From Acanthaster planci (lineage: Eukaryota > Echinodermata > Asteroidea > Valvatida > Acanthasteridae), in NCBI RefSeq assembly GCF_001949145.1, contig NW_019091355.1, positions 347,434-411,433 of the forward strand: a stretch of 64,000 nucleotides of DNA. Direction: 5' to 3'. This document shows positions 12,846 to 24,000 of this stretch, one piece after another. The number at the start of each line of letters is the position of its first letter. Positions within the stretch are counted from its first letter, which is position 1. Both the position numbers and the translations under genes were made by a program. The notes below the pieces were generated by a model. That model was not told the origin of the DNA and ran no database searches. It was given only the letters and a program-made list of their open reading frames with translations.

Positions 12846-13076
12846 GCTGTACTTGTGGGGTATTTCCTTTGTTCTCGTGTACAAAACTCCCACACAACAC
12901 GCAAAACATTTCAAATCACTCCAATTTAAACCAAATTCACTTTCCTGGGTTGAAATTTCCACCGTATGTCCCTTAAATAAAACACTTCAATTTGCGACCG
13001 ATTTTTACCCATCAAAAATTTCCCCTTTTGGAGTTATTTCCAAATATCAGTTTCGTGAAATTCTTGTGTAAAAACT

Positions 13077-13120
13077 GGCCTTGTGGGGTACCTCCCATTG
13101 TTCCAGTACCCCACAAGGCC
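13077..13120. repeat. Perfect 15-bp inverted repeat
   Basis: The arms ggccttgtggggtac (13077-13091) and gtaccccacaaggcc (13106-13120) are exact reverse complements around a 14-nt loop. It could form a stable hairpin or be a remnant of a MITE. A related phrase, cttgtggggtatttcctttg, occurs near 12851. Confidence 0.75.
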
Positions 13121-13714
13121 TCATGTATAAACGCACAGTCACAAACGTTATAATACTTAGTGTTTGTATTCCTTTGTTTTCGTGCAGTGAAGAAAAACTC
13201 AGTGAAAATACTCGTTAGCTGTTTCGGGCACCGGTGGAAACAAATATTGTTTTTGTTAATTTTTTTTTTCTTTTTTTTTTATACATTTTTTAAAATTTCT
13301 TCTTTCGCATCAAATCCCATTCCATAACACGGGTTTTCATTCTGAGCAGGACTTTTGCCATTTTGCAATTTTTCGATTGACTTCAAACTTGACAGGTCTT
13401 TCAACCATCATCCAAAAATGGTCCTAGAAGAAATTCACAATGATAACTTAATTAGTTTATTTATTATTGATTTTTGAATAATTAATTTTTTCCATAGACT
13501 TTGTGCACAGATTGCACAGAGTTTTTGGACTGTCCTATATCAGGCTGTGAGGGCGCTATTGCAGAATTATGGTAACACCTGTCGGATGGGGCTTCAATTT
13601 TCAACAAACTGTCCTATATTGAACCACAGATGGCGTTGTTGCACAAGAACGTTAAGACTACCTGAGCTTCGATTTTTGTCGATCATTTGTGAGCAGTCCT
13701 CAAATTCGACAGAG

Positions 13715-14640
13715 AATTACTACCAGAACGAAAGAGAAATCAGACTAAATTTTCCCTTCCGTTCGATTGCAACTATACCCAAGACTCAGATCCTCAAGTA
13801 ACATTTCAGGTATTTTTTCCATTTTAGACAAAAATCACATGACATAAAATTACAGGAGCAGTTTTCCTGCACACATGTTTCTAGTCCATTGACTTTGTAC
13901 ATGTTTTCGAGCCAGAATTTTGGTAACTTTGCAATGCTTGATCGTTCCCAAAGTGATAGTCGACAAAAACCCTGATGCAAGATTTATTGCAAAGGGATGA
14001 TGTCATGATGATGTCATCACTTTATTTTATATTGATTTTTTAATTTTTTAATTTTTCGCCACGGGTTTTGTAGTCCTTTACAGGTAGTCCTTTACTGTGG
14101 TGCAAAATTACTACAAGAACGAAAGAGAAATCGGGTACTTTACGCTCTGTTATTTGAAATGTGGCTAAGAGTCTGAATACGTAGTAATATTTCATAAAAA
14201 TTGTTCAGTCTAAGCGCAAATCACGTGACACGAACTTAAAGGAGCATTGTGTCTGCAAACGAGTTTATGGCCCATTGACTTTGTACACGTTTTCGAGCCA
14301 TGATTTTGTAACTTTGCGATGTTTGATCGTGGACAAAATGATAGCCAACAAAGACCCTGATGGAAGGTTTACAGAAAATTAATGACGTCATGATGACATC
14401 ATCACATGATTTTTAATTGAATTTTGAATATTTAATTTTCCTTGTTGACTGTGTACACAGATCTAAGCCCTTATTTTGGTCACTTAGTGATGTTCAATGC
14501 CCATCACAGTTACACTAAGTAAAAACCCTGTAGCAAATATTTTATCAAATGAATGACATCGTGATGACGTCATATCAAGTGACTTTTAATTGAATTTTGA
14601 ATATTTAATTTCCCCCATAGACTTTGTACACATAGAAAAT
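13715..14640. repeat. About 391-bp diverged tandem repeat
   Basis: Two long units begin with aattactaccagaacgaaag (13715) and aattactacaagaacgaaag (14106), followed by a partial third after about 14470. Shared landmarks in order are the aattactac phrase, a ttgactttgtacacgttttc phrase, an aactttgc...gatcg phrase and a gatgatgtcatcac-like block, then an A/T-rich tail. An older copy seems to start near 13380. The third-position pattern is not coding. The gtcat blocks include the exact CRE palindrome TGACGTCA twice. Confidence 0.7.
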
Positions 14641-15535
14641 GCAGCAAACATGCACACACATGCCACAAACCTCACCATCTATGGTCTCATTCATAAAACA
14701 CACAAATCATCTATATCTTTCCAACACACAACCAGCATTTACACAAAAACCCGAAACAGCTCAGTATTTGTTTACCAACAAAACACAACGTTCATCTTGT
14801 TTTTCTTGAACTGGGAACACGATTTTCAGCTGCCTTTTTGTAAAATGTTTCCTCTTCCTTTTACGACATATGATCCCAACCCCAAAATGCCTCTAAAGTT
14901 CTTTTTCAGTGAAGGGGAAACGTCCTGTGGACGTGGGTAAGTCCACTGAATGTCCTCCCTTCCTGCATTTTTTTTCACAAGTCCACACTAGCCATGTAAG
15001 GTCAGCCCACAAAATTACCCATGCATAAAGCAGGACTGCACTTGGTGCTGATGGATACATGTATTAGCTTGGTGCAGTTATTTGAGCTGATTCCTTGGAA
15101 ATAGTAATCAAATCCTTCAAAGAATGTTTTCACCGTCTTGTTACCTCAAATCCACTGTGTACATACGGATCTGAAAAATTTGTTGATCTTAAAATCAAAT
15201 TACAAACCAAAACTTCATTCTGGGATTCTTTTAAAAGTCTTTACAGAATAACCTTGGTGTTGATTGTCTTGTGCAATCCTTTTGGTACAGTAAAACTTTA
15301 CAGTGTCTGAATTAAATGTTTCAGTGCCAGTTTCTCTATTATTTTGAACAGTTCTTTGAGTGAGATTACTTCATTGGCCGCGGTGCTTCTTTTCTTCAGA
15401 TACTATAAAACTCAAGTTTGGCATTCATCCCATTACAAACTTTCAAAATGCATGTACATGTACAACAGTTATTTCACATTTGGGTTTTGGTCCCAACCTA
15501 GCTTACATGTATATGCAGGCCTAATTCTTGTTGTC

Positions 15536-18500
15536 CTAGTTGGAGGGTTGTACTTTATTCAAGCATATCACTGATTTACAGCATTGCTTGAGCAAGGAGA
15601 AAACAAAGACAATAATCTCCATCAAGGTGATGGAGGAGATGCCGACATACAAGCCCATCAAACCACCCACAGCACCAAGAATGCTTTCAATCTGTAAGGA
15701 AATGCATAAAATAACATTAGGAAATACTCAGATACCGCCTGACTATATCCGAGTGAAGTAACCTTACATTCAAAGGAAGAAGCTTATCAGAAGTATACCA
15801 GGAATCTTCTCAGAGCAATGCCACAATTCTGTATGCTCCAGTGGAATATGCCATGAATCCTGTCAGAAATCTTTGAGAATTCTTTGGGAATCCTATCAGA
15901 ATTCTCAATTAACTGTTGACTATATTCCGTATTTCAAAAGAGTTCCACAGAGTTTTAGGGAACTTACCGTCCACTGTGGAATTTGTTCCACTTTCTGATA
16001 GTTCAGCTCCTCAAAGTAGATGCGCACACGGGCCAGGTTTTTCCTGCACGTAGTATAATATTATACGAAGTAATTACACTGAAAAGCATTGCTTCGAAAA
16101 TAAAAGTCTGCGTGCATCTGTGTGCCTAGCTCTATGGTAGATCAAGGTGCTGCTGCAGCTCATCTGCTTGCCCAAAGTGGTTTTTGTTGGATGAAATGGG
16201 CAGGAATACATAAAAAGTCTATAATTTGACACACACAGCAACCCTTCATTTGAACCCCCCGTGGGAACATGATACAGTTGATTAGCCTCAGTATAGCATC
16301 AACTACCTTAATGGTTTTGTGTTCTTACTCTGGTAGCATTTAAAGTTAAGAAGTTTACAGCTGAGTAACACAGAAAAGGAGAATTCTAATGAAATGACAA
16401 GCTTTGTTTGGATTGTAAAGCAGTTTCAATTTCTATACAATTTCTGAGGAATCTGAAGGTTTATCTTTGTCATCAGGAACACAGCTTACCTTGTTGTTTC
16501 TACATCTTGCAGCATTCTTGCAGCAACGGCATTCTTTGAAGACAGTCGTGAATAGAGATGTTCCTTTTATCAACCGAGAGGAAAAGTTTTTGTTAACAAG
16601 CAATGTTGAAGAAAGTAAATGTTGGAATTTGATTTTTGGGAAGTCTGTCTTGTGTCTTACTTCTAGTCATGATACATTCATGAGTTAAAGAACTCAATGT
16701 TAGAATTAAATTTTGGGTTCAAGTTATTCAACACTTTGACACTTGGCATAGGCTTGGAATGTAACTTTTCATCTTGTCAGACGAATTGCTCTCTTTGGTG
16801 CCTAAAAGTCACTTCCTTTGACCTTGTTGATGGAATCAAGAAGCTCAAGTCCAAAAATTGCACAAATCTCAAGTGAGACTCACCTCATATCGCTCCGAGG
16901 GCCATATGGACACAGATGCACTTGTCTTGAAAACATTTTCCCTGTTAAAGACCAAGAGGGCAACATTTCATCAACATTCAAATTTTGAGATGGCTGCACG
17001 TTGGATCATTTTAACCTAGCCATTAAAATAGGTCAACTTTGTCCCCACGAACACACGAAAGGTGAGTTGTCAGATTTGTTTTACACTTGCTGACAACAAT
17101 CTGAGAAGATCGTTCTGTATTTAATGTACTCACTCGCATGCCACAGGGCAGAGACAATCCAGTTTATCTTCTTCGTATAAAGCCTCAACAAGCTGTCTAC
17201 ATCGCTCTGTGGAATGAAAGTCAAATTGCCAAATTACACTTTTTGTCCAGTGTAGTGTTGCAGATTTATTTTGGTCAGTATTCGAGTCACGGTCTGATCG
17301 AATTTGTCAACGTCATGGTGCTGTGGTCTCAAAATAAAGGTTTTTGATCTAGTGTTGCACAGTCGGATCGGATTTGTTTGGGGGAGATGGAGAAGTCTTT
17401 ACTCAAATTGGCAAATGGAATCATAAACTTTTAAATGTTTCATCGTCGAACAGCGATGGTCCAATTTCAGCATTGAGCTGAATAGGTCACCCCTGCTTTG
17501 GAAGGAAAAAAAAGACAAAGTGCTTTGCTGCAACTATTCATGAGGAAGTAGGACCTTCTCTTGCGATGCAGACTCAAAGACAGTTAACTGAGTGCCACCT
17601 CACATTATGGTCGGACAATTGCAGGGGAGGATTTACCCCTCAACACTTTGGATGAATGTAGTACAAAAGTATTGCATGTTTTTACACCTATTGACTTTTC
17701 ATTTAAAAACGCAGCTCTGACCGAGAGTCTGAACAAGAGTTGCTTGAAGCATCTGCTTGATTATTGCCTCTTCCATTGACCACGAGCTGACGTTTTGTTC
17801 CAGTATCAAGAAAGTCTTACGCTGAGTGCTGTTAAGGTAACTACACTTCTCTCCGTCCAGCAGAAGGTCAGTGACGCAATCACACCGATCCTTCAGGTTT
17901 CTCTGCATACACTGCTTCTTGCACGTCAAGGGAGAGTACGTAAAGAAATCTGAGGTGAAATTGGTTTCGGTTCCGTAGGTGCAGTTGCTGTACCACCCAC
18001 CAAGACGCTTGATGAAATTCTGGGGATTTATGATATGAGACTGGTGATTTTAATTTGATTTCGGTGACGTGCTGTCTGCCCATCAGAGGTGCGTTCTAGA
18101 GCGCAATGCTACCGGTATGCATGGGGGGGGGGGCAAACAGATCACAAATATTGAAGAAAAGTGTCCCTTGTAGGAAAACAGATAAGTGATGGTTCGGAAG
18201 GACCACAAGTGACAGGTGTAGACAGCGAAGTACGTGTTAAAAGACGCTTTAACCTACGCTCAAACACTTTAAGATGACTGGGGGCAGAAATAACAGTACG
18301 TTTAAGAGTATTGACCTACTCTCCGCAGTTGTGGTAACGATAACAAAGAACCCGACTAGATATCGACCAGTTTGAATTTTAAAATTCAGTGTTAAAAGTT
18401 AAACGATATGCTGTGAACTTCAGTCAAGTACGGAAATACAGAGTGAACCGTCATTTGTCCATGTGTAACACGTGATGTTTCACAGTACCTTCCTCAGAGC

Positions 18501-21096
18501 AATAGACGTAGCCTGTCCAGTAGTCGCAGTGATACCACTGTCTTCAGGATGGGGTGTAGTCTGCCAATGGTTTATGGAGACACGAACTCCAGATTCGGGC
18601 GAGAACAAACCAACGTACTCTGGCTGCTCGATGAACAATGTCAGGTGAAGACCTGATCACAAAGTTTTAAAAAAGGTCATTTCATTCAGTTACATGAAAC
18701 TATTTAGCGTTCTTTCTTGTTTTGACGGATAGCAGACGTTTCAATCTTTCAAATGAAACTAGGGAATATTAGTTGTTAAATTGTTAAATTTAATATCCTC
18801 GATGCCTTGGTAGCTAGGTGTGTTTTGTGCCAGACACAGATTCTGCAAGAGACCGAATTTTTGCAATGTTTTCTCCTTGATCACTTAAGCCAAGGGAAAA
18901 TCTTCATAACGTGTATGGACCAGACTCTGTTATGTCACATTCATGCGGACCAGTTGACAGCCTGAGAACTCACCATATTGGAAGCCTGACTTGCTGGTTG
19001 TTCGCACGGTTTCGTTGCGACCGTGATTGAACGTGAAGCAATTTCCGTAATGCGAGTTCTGAAACTTGTAAAAGTCGCTGCAGAAAGGGACAGAAATGGG
19101 CTGGTTTCATTTTGGGGGGTTAAGCAGAGAGAGTGTGTGTACACTTGGGACGAGGTACCGGTAAACCAAGGTAGAATAATGGTCCCACAATCTAGCACTA
19201 CCAATTTAGTGCCAGGACTCAATCGAGCTTGGTGGTCAGTCTCAATGAGTACTAAACGGAAGTTAAAACAACTTTGCATTTCTGTGTGATGTGAAAAGGA
19301 TAAGAATGTAAATTGGAACATCTTTAAAGATTACCAAACTGAGGGGTGTAGTCTTCAAAACTTGCGATGTCACCTTATTTTTAGAGCCAGAATCGAAAAG
19401 AGTAATAAAAGTGCTCGACTTTTGTACTGAACAGAATGTGCATGTAACTTTATAGCTAAAGTTTGTGCACATCAGGATGGTAAGAATTATTTTAACAACT
19501 GATAAAAATTCTGCACACAAACCCAGGAAATGAATACAACTAGCCAACTTTATCAAAATGCTTGTAATACACTTAAGGAATCTACACGAGTGTTGAGGGC
19601 CGAAAATGGCTGTTCAGTCTGTAACATACACGCGAATTCTGAGCCCACTTACAGCATCAATAATGGAGTGAGTTGGTGCATTATTTTGCAGTGAATAATA
19701 CCACTGAAAATGTTACTCACGTGTAGTTGCATTTACGCCTGTCGAACGTGCACTGGAGGATGAAATCTTCTGCTTGATGGCCGAGTTCATCCATCTCATC
19801 TTGGGTAGGATTAGCCACATTGATTATATCACTGAAATCTTCTGATTTGGAATTAGCCAAGAAGCCATCCCAGTCGCTTTCTCCCGTCACGGTACCGAAA
19901 TCGTAGTAGTTGTCGTACTCAAAATTGAAGTCGTCTCCAAATTCTGTTTCCCAGTAGTAGTAATTACTGGATGCTGGTGGATATGAATAGCTTGACCCAG
20001 CCGCTGAACTCCCTCCACCGCCCGCTGAGCTCCCTCCCCCACCCGCAGAGCTACCTCCCCCGCCCACAGAGCTACCTCCTCCGACTGACGAACTGTTTCC
20101 CCCGCCCGCGGAGCTACCTCCTCCGACTGACGAACTATTTCCCCCGCCCGCGGAGCTACCTCCGCCGCCTCCCGAACTTCCCCCGCCCGCTGAAGCACTC
20201 ACGAATTGGTTGTAGAAGTCACCTGCTGAGGACCATTCAAAAAACCAAGAGTAGTCATTATCGCCTCCACTGATTCCCCCGTCTATTGCGATGACACCCT
20301 CGAAGCGGGTTCCTGGTAACTTGGACCGCCTCAGCCGGTTCATGTTGCACACCGTCACAGCGGGGAAATCCACTGACGTGTTTGTAATAATATCAATGGT
20401 GGTACCATAGGGCCAAGAGAAGAAATCGAGAACCAGGTTAGTGCCTTGGAAGAAGAAGCCTCCAAATGCAACGCAGAGGATAACTAACCACAGGAAACTA
20501 GCAAAGCAGGAGGAGGCGTTGGCGATACGGGCGACTCCATGCGCTGTCGTCGAATCAGCAAAATTGGTCACAATTGAGCCGCAGGTCACCGGATGATTCT
20601 CCTGTTGAGAATAGATTTCAAAATAATAAAAAGCTGGTACAGTTATTTTTTGCTTGTAACGAATAACATGGTTCATCCTGTCCGCTGTTCTCCCCCAAGA
20701 AACTAAAAACGAGCAAAGCACTGCTTCTACCTAGTGAATAATCACAAAATGTAATTGCATCATTTAGGCCCTACATCTTCTGAAGTGAAGTCTTCCAACT
20801 GTCTTTATTTCCGAATGTAGATTTCGCAATAGTGAGTTTGTTGAGGAAAACACTATTTGTTCTTAATGTGTGCTTAAATAGGCTTTGCTTTCGTCAGGGA
20901 CGGCTGATGTGATTGGCTCAGAGCCCTCTTGGTAGCACCGGTCATACGTCCACAAAGGTTCACCCACCTTCTCTGGTTCAGCTGCTTTGGCTTCAACGCT
21001 AGTGGGGGCTTTATTGTGGTAACTTGGCAAGGGAATGGATTCCGATGGCATGACGACAAAGGCGTCGTCATATCCTGCTGGGATGCCTGTTGTCAT
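15536..21096 (-). CDS. DEG/ENaC-family sodium channel subunit
   Basis: Ten exons join in phase to 627 residues: 20968-21096, 19721-20601, 18974-19077, 18489-18652, 17821-18019, 17134-17206, 16884-16941, 16490-16533, 15968-16043, 15536-15691. The protein has cytosolic N- and C-termini, two membrane helices and a large cysteine-rich ectodomain. Visible hallmarks: the gating His-Gly pair at 64-65, TM1 near 75-95, FPAVTVCNMNR just after it, LGHQAEDFILQCTFDRRKCN, NSHYGNCFTFN, PEDSGITATTGQATSIALRK, the CKKQC...CDC and CLCPVAC cysteine pairs, WPSERYE, LNYQKVEQIP, and TM2 with the selectivity filter Gly-Ile-Ser at 593-595. Such channels carry amiloride-sensitive Na+ currents and are opened by protons, peptides or force. 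The ligand cannot be inferred. The first donor (AAG|GTGGGT) is the least certain junction. The odd feature is a Gly/Ser tract of about 70 residues at 178-247. Confidence 0.92.
19990..20199 (-). repeat. Gly/Ser coding repeat in channel ectodomain
   Basis: This GC-rich stretch encodes residues 178-247 of the DEG/ENaC subunit, in blocks such as GGGSSAGGGNSSSV. Two 42-bp copies, 20087-20128 and 20129-20170, are nearly identical and encode 14 residues each, which points to recent slippage or unequal crossover. The frame is kept because the unit length is a multiple of three. The tract is followed by a Tyr- and Asp-rich stretch (SNYYYWETEFGDDFNFEYDN) before the conserved LGHQAEDF block. Confidence 0.9.
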
Positions 21097-24000
21097 GGTA
21101 TTTTTGCTGTAAGAGTAATTCAGAACAGTATTTACAGATCAAAAGCAAAATTCCCACAGATGCCGACTAAAAAGACTCTACTTTCAAAGAAATAATGATG
21201 GGAGGCTCCAGCTTTCTGATCTGAAGTCTTTGATCTGGCTCACTTTCGACTCTCCTTGTACAAAATCACAAGATGTCTTGCAACACCATTGGTTTGAAGG
21301 TCATAGAAAATGGTTTGGGTTGGAGACAAAACCGAACTTTAAAAATAGTTCATGGTTTGTCCATCCTTCGACATCCAATTATTTGAATGGTGGTGTTTCA
21401 CTAAGTTCTTGCTTCCTTTCTCGTTTCGTTTTATGAGTCACCATTGTGGCTTTTACCCATTCCAGAGTGAATTGTAGAACGAAGATGAAGTTGCTTAGCA
21501 GTACGGTATACTGAAAATCAGTTGAGTAGGTTTGTTTTTATGGGGATGAAGATGGATATAGACAAAATATGAAAGTTTATGGAAATATCGGCATTACCCA
21601 CTTACAGTATCTTGGTTACTAACCCAAAGCGTATAAATCTTATCAACTAAACAGGTCTTGGAATGTCATAAAATGTGCCTTTATGTAATTCATTTGCTCT
21701 TTGCCAGCTTCAACTTAAAAAAAATTTGATAGTAATTTCTGTTACCAGTTTGCAACTATTGATTTAACATAGTTTAACGGTGCTTATGTTGATCAAAACA
21801 AGTCAAAAATAATGTGACCCACCATACCAAAACCAGGTTGAAGCAGGTTTACTTGACAATGTATGCCCCTGCTGTTAAGTTTCACATTGCAAAATGACCC
21901 ACAGGGCAAATTTTAATCTGCTGAAGGTTCTGGTAGCGATGGGCAAGTAAACGTTGTTGAAATTCCACTTTTCATATGCGTACTGTTTCATTTTCTGGAT
22001 GCTAACTTAGAAACCTTCAGCCCGAAAATCACCTCTTTCTTCCGATTAGAAAACTCTCATAGTAAATACTCGTAATACTTCCGTGCAACTTCTTCTTATT
22101 TCTCATTGCCTTTTCGTTATTGAAAATACATGTGTATGATGTAGATTCCAGTAGAGACTGACTTTGTCCCCGACATACGTCAGTATTAAACGGAACCCTG
22201 TCGAGAGCTTAATACTTTTTATCCAAAGGAGACTCATAAGTACATGTACACCAATCGAGAAAATGTGCTCACTGCACTTACCTCATCATGACCAGCTTTT
22301 CAGCGAGGTGGTCCTTGATATGGTTTCCTTGACTGGGTCTTCCTTGATGTGAATTTCATTCAGAATGAGTTACCCTGGGAAACAACAGAGAAGCGGGCCC
22401 CTTCACACCGCTAACTCAACTCCTGTGTCCTCTCAAGAAAACGAAGTCCACAAGAAGGTAAAATCTTCCCGTCTTTCTGTGCTGGGCTATCGACATCTGC
22501 ATTATACGTGCATTGTAAAAGTACACAAAAACTTTGAATTCAGCATAAGAAGTTTTCCTTGCCGCTGGCTAAATATCGATTCCTTGTACCACTTGCTTAA
22601 TCCCCAGGACTTACCGAGGGTAGTACGTAATCTGTTGCGGAGAATAATGGTTCTGTCGTTATGGTAACAGAGGACTGCGTTGTAAATAATTGGTTGACTG
22701 AATGGGAGGGGCCGGACTCGCCAATCATCGGGTCAGACGTCAGCTCAGACGCACACCCCTAGACATCCCCGCCTCTGCCGACCACTTAGCCACGCCAATA
22801 TCCAAACATACCCAACACCCAATGATTATCAATCTAATGTGTTCATGTATAGTACCTCCATTGTTAGTTCTGCTTCGTTCATAATCCATTTGTTCTATAC
22901 AATCAAATTATTCAATACAGGACACTCCAGAGAAATGAATATACGAGATCCCACAAGCCTCTGGGAAGAAAAGACCAACAAAAGTCCCTCAGCTGACCAT
23001 CCTTAAAATCTCCTCCACGATGGGTGTGCATCTATAATTCATGCGAGAGCCAAATCGACTCCCGGTCGATGGTTGAACAAAGATTACGAGACCGCTATAT
23101 TCTAAAGAGATAGCTCGATCCGAAGACAGAGTGTGCTGATCCTATGAATCAGATTTTATTTGCGAACATGTTGACAAAATAACTTCCTTGACGCTGGCGG
23201 ATGACTTCTATGAACATCAATGAGCGGGGTAGTCGGTGGTCTCGAGTATCCTGAGTAGTTTTATTTAACATTATGCTCCCCAAACTGATCAAGGATATTT
23301 CGAGTGTTCATGCAATGAATAAAAATTTGACACATACTTTTCCAGTAGAGCGACGTTGAACCTAAAAAGGCATTCTTATCAGAAGGGTTGAAATTGTCGT
23401 ATCTTGATTTCAACTTGCAAAATGTGGATGGATTTAGAGCACAGTGGCATCAATGAAAATGCCCTGAAAATGGAAACGTGAAATTAAAAATCACGTCAAA
23501 TTAGATACAGATGATTTACAAGGGCCACTTTCAGACATTAATCAGTAATCTGTCAGCGTCTTCTCTTTATCTTTCGTATTCTGGGCTAAGGGTGATGTAG
23601 AACAGCACCCTTTTGGACATACGAACAACAGTGCCGTCGCCAAGAGAATCCAGTAACGTGATCAGAACAATCGTGATGCAGTTTTAATTATTAAACATTC
23701 GAGTCCTTGCCCCCACAAAATTTACACAGTAGCCTCATGGCTTTTGTTACGCAAAAACGGGGGGATACAACCAATCAATGAGACTGCTTAAAGGCCAGCT
23801 TTCCAATTATAATTTGTTGATAAGGGCGCCCTTATTAAATTCTACGGTTCTCATTTCTTTTACCACTTGAGATAAGGTCGGTTGGTCGAAAAAAAAAATC
23901 TATAAAAAAAATCCATGTTGCTGGTTTAGGGCTATGCAAGAACCTCAGTCGGAAAGGTGCGGTATACCGAATGTTCACGCGAACGCCGACCTCGGTGTTG

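Larger units (their letters stand above)
12004..15535. other. TXNDC15/DEG-ENaC intergenic repeats
   Basis: The two flanking genes converge here. AATAAA at 12976-12981 is a candidate TXNDC15 polyadenylation signal, which would give a 3' UTR of about 1 kb. The remainder holds a CA microsatellite, a 15-bp inverted repeat, T-rich runs near 13260-13280 and a tandem repeat of about 391 bp, each listed separately. I find no coding exon. Confidence 0.6.
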
